DNA of 32,823 nucleotides. Origin: Pseudomonadota bacterium. GTDB taxonomy: Bacteria > Pseudomonadota > Alphaproteobacteria > Acetobacterales > Acetobacteraceae. The notes under the pieces are model-generated. The model worked only from the letters and a program-made list of their open reading frames with translations, was not told where the DNA came from and ran no database searches. Within the stretch, counting starts at the first letter, position 1; each line of letters opens with the position of its first letter. The stretch covers positions 1-32,823 of the forward strand of contig JAFEFJ010000012.1 of NCBI GenBank assembly GCA_018240635.1. Direction: 5' to 3'. Below, piece after piece: positions 24,575-32,504 of the stretch. The translations under genes and the position numbers were made by a program.

Positions 24575-26307
24575 TCCGCCGCTGCCCGCGGCGGCGGCCC
24601 GTCCCCCTCGGCGGCTTGTGGCGTTTCCGCGACGACGCCGACCGCGACGTGACCGAGCGGGGTGATGGCCCAGACCGCGCCGTCCGGCGTGGCGGCGAGG
24701 CGATGCGCGACGCCTTCCGCCCGCCGCCACGCTGCCTCGCCCGGCATGCGGCGGTAGATGCGCCCGCCGCGGCGGGAGGCCACCCACGCCTCACCGCGCG
24801 GCCCGATGGCGATGTCGCGCACGTTGCGCGCCTGGCGCGTCCAGGCCTCGCCCTCCCGGCGCAGCGCCTCGCCCGCCGGGGTGACGATCCAGGGCGTGCC
24901 GTCCGGGGCGAGGGCGATGCGTTCGGCCTGTGCGCCGGCCTCGGTCCAGTCGGCATCGGGAGAGGCGCGGTGCAGCACGGCGCCGCCATGCGGTCCGGCG
25001 GCGCGCGCGAGGCCCCACAGCGCGCCGGAGGCGCCGACGGCGATCTGAGCGACCTGCCCGCGTTCCGGCCGCCAGTCCGTGCCGGTGAAGCGCAGCAGCG
25101 TGCCGAAGGCGTCCACGAGCCAGGGCCGCCCGTCGGCATCGGCGGCGACGGCGAGGCCGCCCGCCCAGGCGGGGGCCCAGAACAGGCCGGTCCAGCGATA
25201 CAGCGGGTGGCCGCCCGGCCCCGCCAGCGCGCCGAGCGCCCAGAGCGAGCCGTCGCCGCCCGCCGCCAGGTCGCGCGCGGCGGACCAGGGCAGCAGCCGC
25301 CACTGCACCGGCAGCGGGGTTTCGTGCGCGGGGCCGGGGAAGCGGTCGGTTTCGTAGGCGACCTGCGCGCGGTGCAGGGCGGCGGCCGGGTGGGCGGTGA
25401 CGGTCAGCGCGTCGAAATGCGGGCGCGGCGGCGGGGTTTGCGGCGCGGCGGGCAGGACGGACGGGGCAAGGGGCGCGCGCAGCCGGGCGGCGGCGTGCAG
25501 CGCGGCGTCGATCGCGCCGCCGGTCCAGGACTTGCCCGCTTCGGGGGCCGCGAGGCGGCCGGGGCGGTGGCCGTCGTCGGGCAGGAACAGGCGCACGCCG
25601 ATGCGGTCGGCCTCCGCGGCGAGATGCGCGGAGAAGCCGTCCGGCTGCGGCGGCGTCCAGCCGGTGCAGACGACGGAGGGGCGGTTGTCGAGGTCGTGGA
25701 TCGCGGCGCTGACGGCGTCGATCCAGCCGCGCGCGGTGGGCGGGGCGGCATAGACCATCACCTTCGCCTTGGGCGCGAGGGCGGCGAGGATCAGCAGCAT
25801 CGGCAGCAGCGGCCCGTCCGGCGCTTCCGGCGCGGGCGGCGCGTCGTCCACCACGACGAGATGCGGGCGCTGCGCGGGTGGCGCGATGCCGAGCGCGGCG
25901 CAGGCGGCTTCCATCGCCGCGCGGCGCACGGTGCCGCCGCAACTGACGATGCCGACGCAATGGCCCGCGCCGTCGCCCTCCGGCAGGCCGAGGCTGGCGG
26001 CGAGGGCGGCGGGGGTTTCGCCCGCGCCCGAGGTGAGCGCGACGGCGGGGTGCGGCAGGGAGGGCTGGCCCTCGCCGTAACCGTCCGGGCCGAAAACGGC
26101 TTCGACGACCGGACGCAACAATTCCGGAATCGGATGGAGTGCGCCGGCGAGCACATCGGCTGCGCCGCGCAGCACGGCACAGCGGCGCGAGACATCCTCG
26201 GCGGCGACGGCGAAGCCTTGCGCGGCGGCGAAGTCCGCGACCACGCGGAACCCGGCTGCGCCCGCTTGCCGGCGCAGATAGACGCTGACCGCCGATTCCC
26301 CGGCCAT
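24571..26307 (-). CDS. Pseudo-sedolisin (S53-like) fused to a tectonin-type beta-propeller (operon gene 1)
   Basis: A protein of 578 residues and the first gene of the operon. Residues 5-75 resemble the prokumamolisin pro-domain (SVYLRRQAG, then ADFAAAQGFAV and FGPDG). Residues 85-280 follow the sedolisin catalytic domain up to LAPKAKVMVYAAPPTARGWIDAVSAAIHD and DNRPSVV, but the catalytic Glu and Asp of kumamolisin (GEVxLDIEV) are Pro166 and Met170, and the GTSxxxP serine block is missing. Residues 340-555 hold six repeats about 38 apart, each of the form IAVGxDGxxWxL (346, 384, 421, 463, 498, 536), as in tectonin/TECPR propellers. It is therefore probably a binding protein, not a protease. 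There is no signal peptide. The ATG follows GGGGGA. Confidence 0.72.
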   Translation of the reverse strand: MAGESAVSVYLRRQAGAAGFRVVADFAAAQGFAVAAEDVSRRCAVLRGAADVLAGALHPIPELLRPVVEAVFGPDGYGEGQPSLPHPAVALTSGAGETPAALAASLGLPEGDGAGHCVGIVSCGGTVRRAAMEAACAALGIAPPAQRPHLVVVDDAPPAPEAPDGPLLPMLLILAALAPKAKVMVYAAPPTARGWIDAVSAAIHDLDNRPSVVCTGWTPPQPDGFSAHLAAEADRIGVRLFLPDDGHRPGRLAAPEAGKSWTGGAIDAALHAAARLRAPLAPSVLPAAPQTPPPRPHFDALTVTAHPAAALHRAQVAYETDRFPGPAHETPLPVQWRLLPWSAARDLAAGGDGSLWALGALAGPGGHPLYRWTGLFWAPAWAGGLAVAADADGRPWLVDAFGTLLRFTGTDWRPERGQVAQIAVGASGALWGLARAAGPHGGAVLHRASPDADWTEAGAQAERIALAPDGTPWIVTPAGEALRREGEAWTRQARNVRDIAIGPRGEAWVASRRGGRIYRRMPGEAAWRRAEGVAHRLAATPDGAVWAITPLGHVAVGVVAETPQAAEGDGPPPRAAAE

Positions 26308-26340
26308 TGATTCCCCCGCCGTGTCCGCAACGATGCGCCG

Positions 26341-26369
26341 CCTATAGCACCGCGCCGCCTGCTCGTCTT
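26341..26369 (-). promoter_or_regulatory. Possible sigma-70-type promoter of the six-gene operon
   Basis: Reading the minus strand, AAGACG (26364-26369) and TATAGG (26341-26346) are separated by 17 bases and lie 34 bases before the first ATG of the operon. The -35 match is only the GAC core. It lies in the 151-base divergent spacer shared with the GMC oxidoreductase gene, the only large upstream gap of the operon. Confidence 0.3.
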
Positions 26370-26458
26370 GTGCGGCTTCCTGCGGGCGGTGCCCCGCCGC
26401 GATGGGGTTGCCTTCCGCATGGCGGCGGCTACCGTTGGGGGGAGCGGAGGGAACCGGG

Positions 26459-28075
26459 ATGAACGAGTACGACTACATCGTCGTCGGCGCGGGATCGGCG
26501 GGCTGCGTGCTGGCCAACCGGCTGAGCGAGGACCCGTCCAAGACCGTGCTGCTGCTGGAGGCCGGGCCGAAGGACGCCAGCATGTGGATCAGCATCCCGG
26601 TCGGCTTCTCCAAGCTGCTGAACAGCCCCGTTTACAACTGGAACTTCGAGACCGAGCCCGAGGCGTCGGTGAAGGGCCGCACCATCCCGATCCCGCGCGG
26701 GCGCACGCTGGGCGGATCGAGCTCGATCAACGGGATGCTGTACGTGCGCGGCAATCCGCTGGACTTCAACACGTGGTCGCAGCTCGGCAACCGTGGGTGG
26801 TCCTACGACTCGGTTCTTCCCTATTTCCGCAAGTCCGAGAATTTCGAGCCGGGCGGCGACGAGACGCGCGGGCGCGGCGGGCCGCTGAACGTGGCCAACA
26901 TGATCGAGCGGCACGAGATCCTGGATGCGCTGATCGACGCCGCGGAAGCCGAGGGCTGGCCGCGCAATCCCGACTACAACAACGGCAAGCAGGAAGGCTT
27001 CGGCTACTACCAGGTGACGCAGAAGAACGGCCAGCGCTGGTCCACCGCGCGCGCCTTCCTCGATCCCGCGCGCGGGCGGCCGAACCTGCATATCGAGACC
27101 GACGCGCACGCGATGGGCGTGATGCTGGAGGGCAAACGCTGCGCCGGCGTCGCCTACAAGCAGGGCGGCGCGTTGCGGCAGGCGCGGGCGCGCATCGAGG
27201 TGGTGCTGTCGGCGGGCGCGGTGCAGTCGCCGCAGCTTCTGGAACTGTCGGGCATCGGCCAGCCGGAGCTTCTGCAAAGCCACGGCATCGAGGTGCGGCA
27301 CGCGCTGCCCGGCGTGGGCGAGAACTACCGCGACCACTTCGCGCCGCGCATGAACTGGCGCGGCAAGCTGCCGATCACGCTGAACGAGTTGACGCGCGGC
27401 GTGAAGTTCGCGCGCGAGGTGGTGAAGTACTACACGCAGAGGCGCGGCGTGCTGACCTACACCGCCGGCATCGTCTACGGCTTCGTGCGCACGCGGCCCG
27501 AGCTGGAGGAGCCGGACGTGCAGTTCCATTTCGCGCATGCGAGCTACGCAACGGCCGCGACGCGCGTGCTGGACCGCGAGCCGGGCATGACGCTGACCGT
27601 GTATCAGTGCCGCCCGGAATCGAAGGGCTCGATCCATATCCGCTCGGCCGATCCGTATGCGAAGCCGGTCATCCGCCCGAACTTCCTGGCCGATCCGCTG
27701 GACCGGCAGACGGTGGTGGAGGGGATCAAGATCGGCCGGCGCATCATGAACAACGCGGCGATGGACAAGTACCGCAAGCACGAGATGAACCCGGGCGAGG
27801 CGGCGCAGACCGACGAGCAGATCCTCGATTGGGCGCGCGGCAATGGGCAGACCACGTATCACGTGGTGGGCACCTGCAAGATGGGCCAGGACCCGATGGC
27901 GGTGGTGGACGATCAGCTGCGCGTGCGCGGGATTTCCGGCCTGCGCGTGGCCGACGCCTCGATCATGCCGACGATGGTTTCAGGCAACACCAACGCCGCC
28001 GTGATCATGATCGCCGAGAAGGCCGCCGACATGATCAAGCAGGCGGCGGTGGAGAAGATGCGGGCGGCGGCTTAG
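26459..28075 (+). CDS. GMC family FAD-dependent oxidoreductase (choline/alcohol dehydrogenase-like)
   Basis: A protein of 538 residues. The FAD dinucleotide fold is at the very start (DYIVVGAGSAGCVLANRLSED, residues 5-25), then GGSSSINGMLYVRG (GMC signature 1), SAGAVQSPQLLELSGIG (signature 2) and the active-site region TTYHVVGTCKMG with the catalytic His, ending in VADASIMPTMVSGNTNAAVIMIAEKAAD. Family members oxidise primary alcohols such as choline, long-chain or polyethylene-glycol alcohols; the substrate is not evident. GGAGGG precedes the ATG, and an upstream in-frame ATG 19 codons earlier lacks support. It diverges from the six-gene operon and converges with the luciferase-like gene across a family C repeat. 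Confidence 0.93.
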   Translation: MNEYDYIVVGAGSAGCVLANRLSEDPSKTVLLLEAGPKDASMWISIPVGFSKLLNSPVYNWNFETEPEASVKGRTIPIPRGRTLGGSSSINGMLYVRGNPLDFNTWSQLGNRGWSYDSVLPYFRKSENFEPGGDETRGRGGPLNVANMIERHEILDALIDAAEAEGWPRNPDYNNGKQEGFGYYQVTQKNGQRWSTARAFLDPARGRPNLHIETDAHAMGVMLEGKRCAGVAYKQGGALRQARARIEVVLSAGAVQSPQLLELSGIGQPELLQSHGIEVRHALPGVGENYRDHFAPRMNWRGKLPITLNELTRGVKFAREVVKYYTQRRGVLTYTAGIVYGFVRTRPELEEPDVQFHFAHASYATAATRVLDREPGMTLTVYQCRPESKGSIHIRSADPYAKPVIRPNFLADPLDRQTVVEGIKIGRRIMNNAAMDKYRKHEMNPGEAAQTDEQILDWARGNGQTTYHVVGTCKMGQDPMAVVDDQLRVRGISGLRVADASIMPTMVSGNTNAAVIMIAEKAADMIKQAAVEKMRAAA

Positions 28076-28081
28076 GCCCTG

Positions 28082-28176
28082 CCCTCACCCTCCCAGCCCT
28101 GCGGGCTGGGCCCCTCCCCTCTCCCGCGGTGCGGGAGAGGGGAGGGCTCGTTGCGGTAGCAACGGGAGGGTGAGGG
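28082..28176. repeat. Family C palindromic element, copy 2 (likely bidirectional terminator)
   Basis: The outer stem pairs 28082-28094 (CCCTCACCCTCCC) with 28164-28176, a perfect 13-bp inverted repeat. Inside are CCCAGCC-CTGCG-GGCTGGG (28092-28110) and a CTCTCCCGC...GCGGGAGAG stem. The CTGCG loop, the flanking CCC/GGG and the following CCCCTCCC are shared with the element at 19404-19422, while the four stem pairs differ in a paired way. It lies between the convergent GMC and luciferase-like genes and fills nearly the whole spacer. Confidence 0.88.
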
Positions 28177-29370
28177 TCAGGTATCCCGCGCGCCGATGGT
28201 GCGGGACTTGTATTCCTCGGGCACGGCGTGGCCGAAATCGGTGAAGGCGCGCTTCACCGCCTCGGGCGTGGCGCCGAACACCTGCTTGCGGTTTTCCCGC
28301 GCCCAGGTCTGGGACGACGCGATGGTTTCCAGCGAGCCCTGGAACTGCGGCATCACGTAGCGGGCGAACAGCTCGTAGCTGCGCAGCGTCTGCTCGCGGT
28401 TGGCCCATTCGTGGGCGCGGAACAGGATGCCGCCGAAGCCGCCCTGGCTGTATTCCAGCAGGCGGCGGATTCCCTTCGCGACCGTATCGGGCGAGCCGAC
28501 CAGCGTGGTGCCCATCTTGACGCCGTCGCGCAGCGGATCGTCGGCACGGCCGGGCGGGCGGCCGAGCGTGTCCTCGAAATAGGTGACGGTTTCGCGCCGT
28601 TCGCCCTCGCGCACCTCGCGCAGCGCCTGCTCGTCGTCCTCGGCGATGTGGGCGTTCACCACGACGCGCCACTTCTTGCGGTCCATCGTCTTGCCGTTCT
28701 TCGCCGCCGCTTCCTCGGCGATCTTCCATTGCGAGGCCAGCGCCTCCGGCCCGCCGGGCAGGCCCGCGCCGATCGACAGCACGCCCACGCCATGCGTGCC
28801 CGCCGCGATCATGCCGAAGGGCGTGATGGTGGAGGCGACCGCGATCTCGAAATGCGGATCGGACCACGGCGCGAGGTGCAGGCGCGCCTCGCGCAGGTCG
28901 AACCAGTCGGTCTTCATGGTGACCGGTTCCTTGCAGGCGAGCAGGCGCATGATCGCGTCCATCGCCTCCAGCATGCGCGGGCGCTGCGTGCTGGGCTCGA
29001 TCCCCAGCATGTAGGCGTCGGACGTCAGCGCGCCGGGGCCGCAGCCCAGCATGGCGCGCCCGCGCGTCATGTGATCGAGCTGCACGAAGCGCTGCGCCAC
29101 CATCAGCGGGTTGTGGTAGGGCAGGCTGGTGACGCCGGAGCCGAGCCTGATGTGCTTGGTGCGCTGCGCGGCGGCGGCGATGACGATGCAGGGATCGGCG
29201 ATCAGCTCCCAGCCGGCCGAGTGGTGCTCGCCGATCCAGGCCTCGTCGTAGCCGAGATGGTCGAGCCACTCCAGCAGCTCCACGTCCCGGTCCATCGCCA
29301 GCGTGGGGTTCTCGCCCACCCGGTGGAAGGGCGCGAGGAAGATGCCGAACGTCATGCCGCGATGGGCCAT
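28177..29370 (-). CDS. LLM class (luciferase-like) flavin-dependent monooxygenase
   Basis: A protein of 397 residues with the bacterial-luciferase TIM-barrel pattern: FGIFLAPFHR near the start, GYDEAWIGEHHSAGWE (the conserved EHH), RIRLGSG-like RLGSGVTSLPYHNP, the block MTRGRAMLGCGPGALTSDAYMLG, and LVGSPDTVAKGIRRLLE near the C-terminus. Such enzymes use FMNH2 or F420H2, usually supplied by a reductase, to oxidise aldehydes, sulfonates, limonene or similar small molecules. The start MAHRGMTFG at 29370 has GGAG 8 bases upstream; an open extension upstream lacks family similarity. It diverges from the SDR gene. Confidence 0.92.
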   Translation of the reverse strand: MAHRGMTFGIFLAPFHRVGENPTLAMDRDVELLEWLDHLGYDEAWIGEHHSAGWELIADPCIVIAAAAQRTKHIRLGSGVTSLPYHNPLMVAQRFVQLDHMTRGRAMLGCGPGALTSDAYMLGIEPSTQRPRMLEAMDAIMRLLACKEPVTMKTDWFDLREARLHLAPWSDPHFEIAVASTITPFGMIAAGTHGVGVLSIGAGLPGGPEALASQWKIAEEAAAKNGKTMDRKKWRVVVNAHIAEDDEQALREVREGERRETVTYFEDTLGRPPGRADDPLRDGVKMGTTLVGSPDTVAKGIRRLLEYSQGGFGGILFRAHEWANREQTLRSYELFARYVMPQFQGSLETIASSQTWARENRKQVFGATPEAVKRAFTDFGHAVPEEYKSRTIGARDT

Positions 29371-29390
29371 CGGAAGTCTCCGCGTCTGTA

Positions 29391-29405
29391 TGCACCCATG
29401 GTGCA
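29391..29405. promoter_or_regulatory. Inverted repeat in divergent spacer, possible operator
   Basis: TGCACC-CAT-GGTGCA, a perfect 6-bp inverted repeat with a 3-base spacer, lies 21 bases upstream of the luciferase-like gene start and 82 bases upstream of the SDR start. A dimeric repressor controlling both divergent genes would fit. No regulator gene is in the window, and a site this short can occur by chance. Confidence 0.25.
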
Positions 29406-29486
29406 ACGGGCGGGCGGCGTAGCCAAGCGGGCGGGGGCGTGGCAGCATCCGCAGTCCCGGAACGGCGGGCGAGGATGGGGGGAACG

Positions 29487-30239
29487 ATGCGGCTTGAGGG
29501 CAAGGTGGCGCTGATTTCGGGCGCCGCGTCCGGCATGGGGCGGTCCACGGCGATCCGCTTCGCCAAGGAAGGTGCGAAAGTGATGATCGGCGATCAGCTC
29601 GACGCCGAGGGCCAGGCGGTGGCAGACGAGATCGTGCGCGCCAACGGCACCGCTTCCTTCATGCACCTCGATGTCACGGACGAGGCAAGCTGGCGCGCCA
29701 TCGTGGCCGAGACGGTGAAGCGGTTCGGCAAGCTGGATATCCTGGTCAACAACGCGGGCATCAGCGGCAGCGGCGTCGATGACCTGTACGAGACGGCGGC
29801 CTGGGACCGGCTGATGGCGGTGAACGGGCGCGGCGTGTTCCTGGGCACCAAGTTCGCCATCCCCGAGATGAAGAAGGCGGGCGGCGGGTCGATCATCAAC
29901 CTGTCCTCGATCTCCGGCACGGTGGGGCAGGACGGCATCCACGTCGGCTACAACGCATCGAAGGGCGCGGTGCGCACGCTGACCAAGGCGACCGCCGTGC
30001 AGCACGGGCGCGACAACATCCGCTGCAACTCCATCCATCCCGGCCTGATGCCGCCGATGCGCACTTCGGGCCGCACCGCCGATCCGGCGTTCCGGGGCGA
30101 GATGCTGAAGGGCGTGCCGATGGGCCGCTTCGGCGAATCGGACGAGGTGGCGAACGCGATCCTGTTCCTGGCCTCCGACGAGGCGTCCTACGTCACCGGC
30201 GTGGAGCTGGCGGTGGACGGCGGCTACCTGGCGAAGTAG
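29487..30239 (+). CDS. Short-chain dehydrogenase/reductase (SDR)
   Basis: A protein of 250 residues, a classical SDR length. The cofactor motif is SGAASGMGRS (11-20, the TGxxxGxG type), and Asp36 at the end of the second strand suggests a preference for NAD(H). NNAG is at 88-91. The catalytic residues are Ser141, Tyr155 and Lys159 (YNASK), and the end VTGVELAVDGGYLAK is typical. It oxidises an alcohol or reduces a ketone in the cytoplasm; the substrate is unknown. The ATG at 29487 was chosen because GGGGGG lies just before it; another ATG four codons earlier is possible. The EctD-like dioxygenase gene follows after 26 bases, so the two probably form an operon. Confidence 0.93.
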   Translation: MRLEGKVALISGAASGMGRSTAIRFAKEGAKVMIGDQLDAEGQAVADEIVRANGTASFMHLDVTDEASWRAIVAETVKRFGKLDILVNNAGISGSGVDDLYETAAWDRLMAVNGRGVFLGTKFAIPEMKKAGGGSIINLSSISGTVGQDGIHVGYNASKGAVRTLTKATAVQHGRDNIRCNSIHPGLMPPMRTSGRTADPAFRGEMLKGVPMGRFGESDEVANAILFLASDEASYVTGVELAVDGGYLAK

Positions 30240-30265
30240 GCACATATTTTCGGAGGAAACCAACC

Positions 30266-31081
30266 ATGCTCTCCGACACCAATCCGCTGACCGAGGCGCA
30301 GGTCGCGCAGTTCCGCGACGAAGGCTACCTGTTCCTGCCCGACGCCTTCAGCCCCGAGGAAGTGGCGGCGCTGCGGGAGGAGGCGGTGGCGATCTTCCGC
30401 ACCGACCGGCCGGAGATCTGGCGGGAGAAGTCGGGCTCGCCCCGCACCGCCTTCGCCGCCCACACCTACAACGAGGCGTTCCGCCTGCTGGGCGCGCATC
30501 CCCGCCTGATCCGGCCGGTGGAGCAGCTGTTCGGCGAACAGCTCTACATGCACCAGTTCAAGATCAACGCGAAGTCCGCCTTCGACGGCGAGGTGTGGCA
30601 GTGGCACCAGGACTACGGCACCTGGAAGCGCGACGACGGGATGCCGGAGCCGCGCGCGATGAACATCTCGGTGTTCCTCGATGAAGTCACGCACATCAAC
30701 GGCCCGCTGATGCTGGTGCCGCGCAGCCAGCGCCACGGCACGCTGGACGCCGCGCACGACCTGACCACCACGTCCTATCCGCTGTGGACGCTCGACAACG
30801 ACACGGTCACCAGGCTGGTGGACGAAGGCGGCATCGTGGTGCCGGTCGGCAAGCCCGGCGGCGTGCTGATGTTCCACGGCAACCTGGTGCATGGGTCCGC
30901 CGGAAACATCACGCCCTTCCCGCGCAAGATCGTGTACCTGACGCTGAACGCGGTCTCCAACCACATCCGCACGCCGACGCGCGCGGAGTGGATCGCGCAC
31001 CAGGACTTCACGCCGATCGAGCCGGTGGCCGACGATTCGCTGATGGAGTTCGCGCGGCGCTACCGCGCGGCGGCGGAGTGA
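30266..31081 (+). CDS. Phytanoyl-CoA dioxygenase family protein, EctD-like
   Basis: A protein of 271 residues. It is a non-haem Fe(II)/2-oxoglutarate dioxygenase: the iron ligands are His114 and Asp116 in WQWHQDYGTW and His209 in FHGNLVHGSAGN, and Arg220 in ITPFPR probably binds 2-oxoglutarate. The region WHQDYGTWKRDDGMPEPRAMNISVFL...NGPLMLVPRSQ closely follows the ectoine hydroxylase pattern. No ectABC genes are nearby, so hydroxylation of another small molecule is as likely. A strong ribosome site (CGGAGGA) precedes the ATG. It lies between an SDR and a LivJ-type binding protein, fitting uptake and oxidation of one compound. Confidence 0.9.
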   Translation: MLSDTNPLTEAQVAQFRDEGYLFLPDAFSPEEVAALREEAVAIFRTDRPEIWREKSGSPRTAFAAHTYNEAFRLLGAHPRLIRPVEQLFGEQLYMHQFKINAKSAFDGEVWQWHQDYGTWKRDDGMPEPRAMNISVFLDEVTHINGPLMLVPRSQRHGTLDAAHDLTTTSYPLWTLDNDTVTRLVDEGGIVVPVGKPGGVLMFHGNLVHGSAGNITPFPRKIVYLTLNAVSNHIRTPTRAEWIAHQDFTPIEPVADDSLMEFARRYRAAAE

Positions 31082-31102
31082 TCGCGGTACCCTCTTAACG
31101 GC

Positions 31103-31200
31103 CGTCATCGCGAGCCGCCTTCCGGCGGCGTGGCGATCCAGGGGCGCGGCAGGGTGCCCCGGCCCTGGATTGCTTCGCCGCGGTGTTCCTCGTAATGATG
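31103..31200. repeat. Family B intergenic repeat, copy 2 (98 bases)
   Basis: It starts CGTCATCGCGAG and ends CTCGTAATGATG; the right arm has drifted from the perfect inverse. It shares the GGCGGCGTGGCGATCCAG block and its total length with the copy at 8747-8844. It fills most of the 149-base spacer between the dioxygenase and binding-protein genes, both read rightward. Confidence 0.88.
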
Positions 31201-31230
31201 GTTGCCAAATCCAAACGAACGGAGAATCGG

Positions 31231-32445
31231 ATGTTTTCGACCAAAACGCTCGCGGCGGCCGCCGCGGCGCTGCTTCTGGGCTTCGGCGCGGCGCGGGCGG
31301 AGATCCCAGGCAACAAGATCGTGATCGGCGTGATCACCGACATGAACGGCGGCAACGCGGCCTCCACCGGGCCGGGCTCGGTCGTGGCGGCGCAGCTTGC
31401 CGCCGAGGACGCCGCCGCCTTCCTGCCCGGCAAGACGATCGAGGTGATCGAGGCCGATCATCAGAACAAGGCCGACATCGCATCCGGCATCGCGCGCGAC
31501 TGGATGGCGAACAAGGGCGTCAACGCCATCGCCGACGTGCCGTTCTCCTCGGCGGGCCTCGCGGTGAGCGAGGCGGTGCGCGGCGCGCCGTCCACCATGT
31601 TCATCGTCTCCGGCACCGGCACGTCCGACCTGACGGGCAAGGCGTGCTCGCCCAACACCGTCCACTGGACCTACGACACCTACGCCACGGGCAGCGCGGT
31701 GGCCCGCGCGCTGGTGGGCAAGGGGCTGAAGAACTGGTTCTTCATCACCGCCGACTACGCCTTCGGCGCGGCCTTGCAGCGCGACACCGCCGCGACCGTG
31801 ACGGCGCTGGGCGGCAGCGTGGTGGGCAGCATCAAGAACCCGCCCTTCTCGTCGGACTTCTCGTCCTTCCTGATCGCGGCGCAGAGCAGCCCGGCGCAGG
31901 TGATCGGCATCGCCAACGCGACCGCCGACTTCATCAACCTGGTGAAGCAGGCGCACGAGTTCGGGCTCGATTCCAGCGGCAAGCAGCTTGCGGGACTGCT
32001 GGTGCAGATCACCGACATCGAGGCGATCGGGCTGGACACGGCGCAGGGGCTGTATCTGGCCTCGCCGTTCTACTGGGACCTGAACGACCGCACGCGCGCC
32101 TTCTCCGCCCGGTTCAGCGCGAAGATGAACGGGCGCAAGCCGACGCTGATCCAGGCCGGCGTCTATTCCGGCGTGCTGCACTATCTGAAGGCGGTGAAGG
32201 AGACCGACAGCGTGAGCGCGCCCACGGTGATGGCGGCGATGCAGCGCCTGCCTTCGGACGACGACGCGCTGGGCAAGGGCTCGGTCCGCAAGGACGGCCG
32301 CGCGCTGCATGATTTCTACCTGTTCCAGGTGAAGAAGCCGTCGGAGTCGAAAGGCCCGTGGGACGACTACAAGCTGATCGCGACCGTGCCGGGCGATCAG
32401 GCCTTCCGCCCGATGTCCGAAGGCGGTTGCCCGATGGTGCAGTAG
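31231..32445 (+). CDS. ABC transporter substrate-binding protein, LivJ/branched-chain amino acid type
   Basis: A protein of 404 residues. Residues 1-24 are a signal peptide (FSTKTLAAAAAALLLGFG, then AARA before Glu), so it works in the periplasm. The mature part is a type I periplasmic binding protein: NKIVIGVITDMNGG, VIEADHQNKADIASGIARDW and the SGTGTSDLTGKACSPNTVHW hinge region match the HAAT (LivJ) group that delivers amino acids, amides or aromatic acids to Liv-type permeases. No permease or ATPase gene is in the window. The ATG at 31231 has GGAGA upstream; an extension of 16 codons runs into the repeat and was left out. It is probably part of the SDR-dioxygenase group. Confidence 0.92.
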   Translation: MFSTKTLAAAAAALLLGFGAARAEIPGNKIVIGVITDMNGGNAASTGPGSVVAAQLAAEDAAAFLPGKTIEVIEADHQNKADIASGIARDWMANKGVNAIADVPFSSAGLAVSEAVRGAPSTMFIVSGTGTSDLTGKACSPNTVHWTYDTYATGSAVARALVGKGLKNWFFITADYAFGAALQRDTAATVTALGGSVVGSIKNPPFSSDFSSFLIAAQSSPAQVIGIANATADFINLVKQAHEFGLDSSGKQLAGLLVQITDIEAIGLDTAQGLYLASPFYWDLNDRTRAFSARFSAKMNGRKPTLIQAGVYSGVLHYLKAVKETDSVSAPTVMAAMQRLPSDDDALGKGSVRKDGRALHDFYLFQVKKPSESKGPWDDYKLIATVPGDQAFRPMSEGGCPMVQ

Positions 32446-32453
32446 GGAGACGC

Positions 32454-32500
32454 GCGGCGGCCCCGGATGCCGGTTCGGGGCCGGAATCCGGGGCCGCCGC
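32454..32500. terminator. Strong GC hairpin between convergent genes
   Basis: A perfect 15-bp stem, 32454-32468 (GCGGCGGCCCCGGAT) with its inverse at 32486-32500, closes a 17-base loop. It lies 8 bases after the stop of the binding-protein gene and 4 bases before the stop of the oppositely directed luciferase-like gene. It is probably an intrinsic-like terminator for both, although no T-run follows. Confidence 0.7.
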
Positions 32501-32504
32501 GGGG

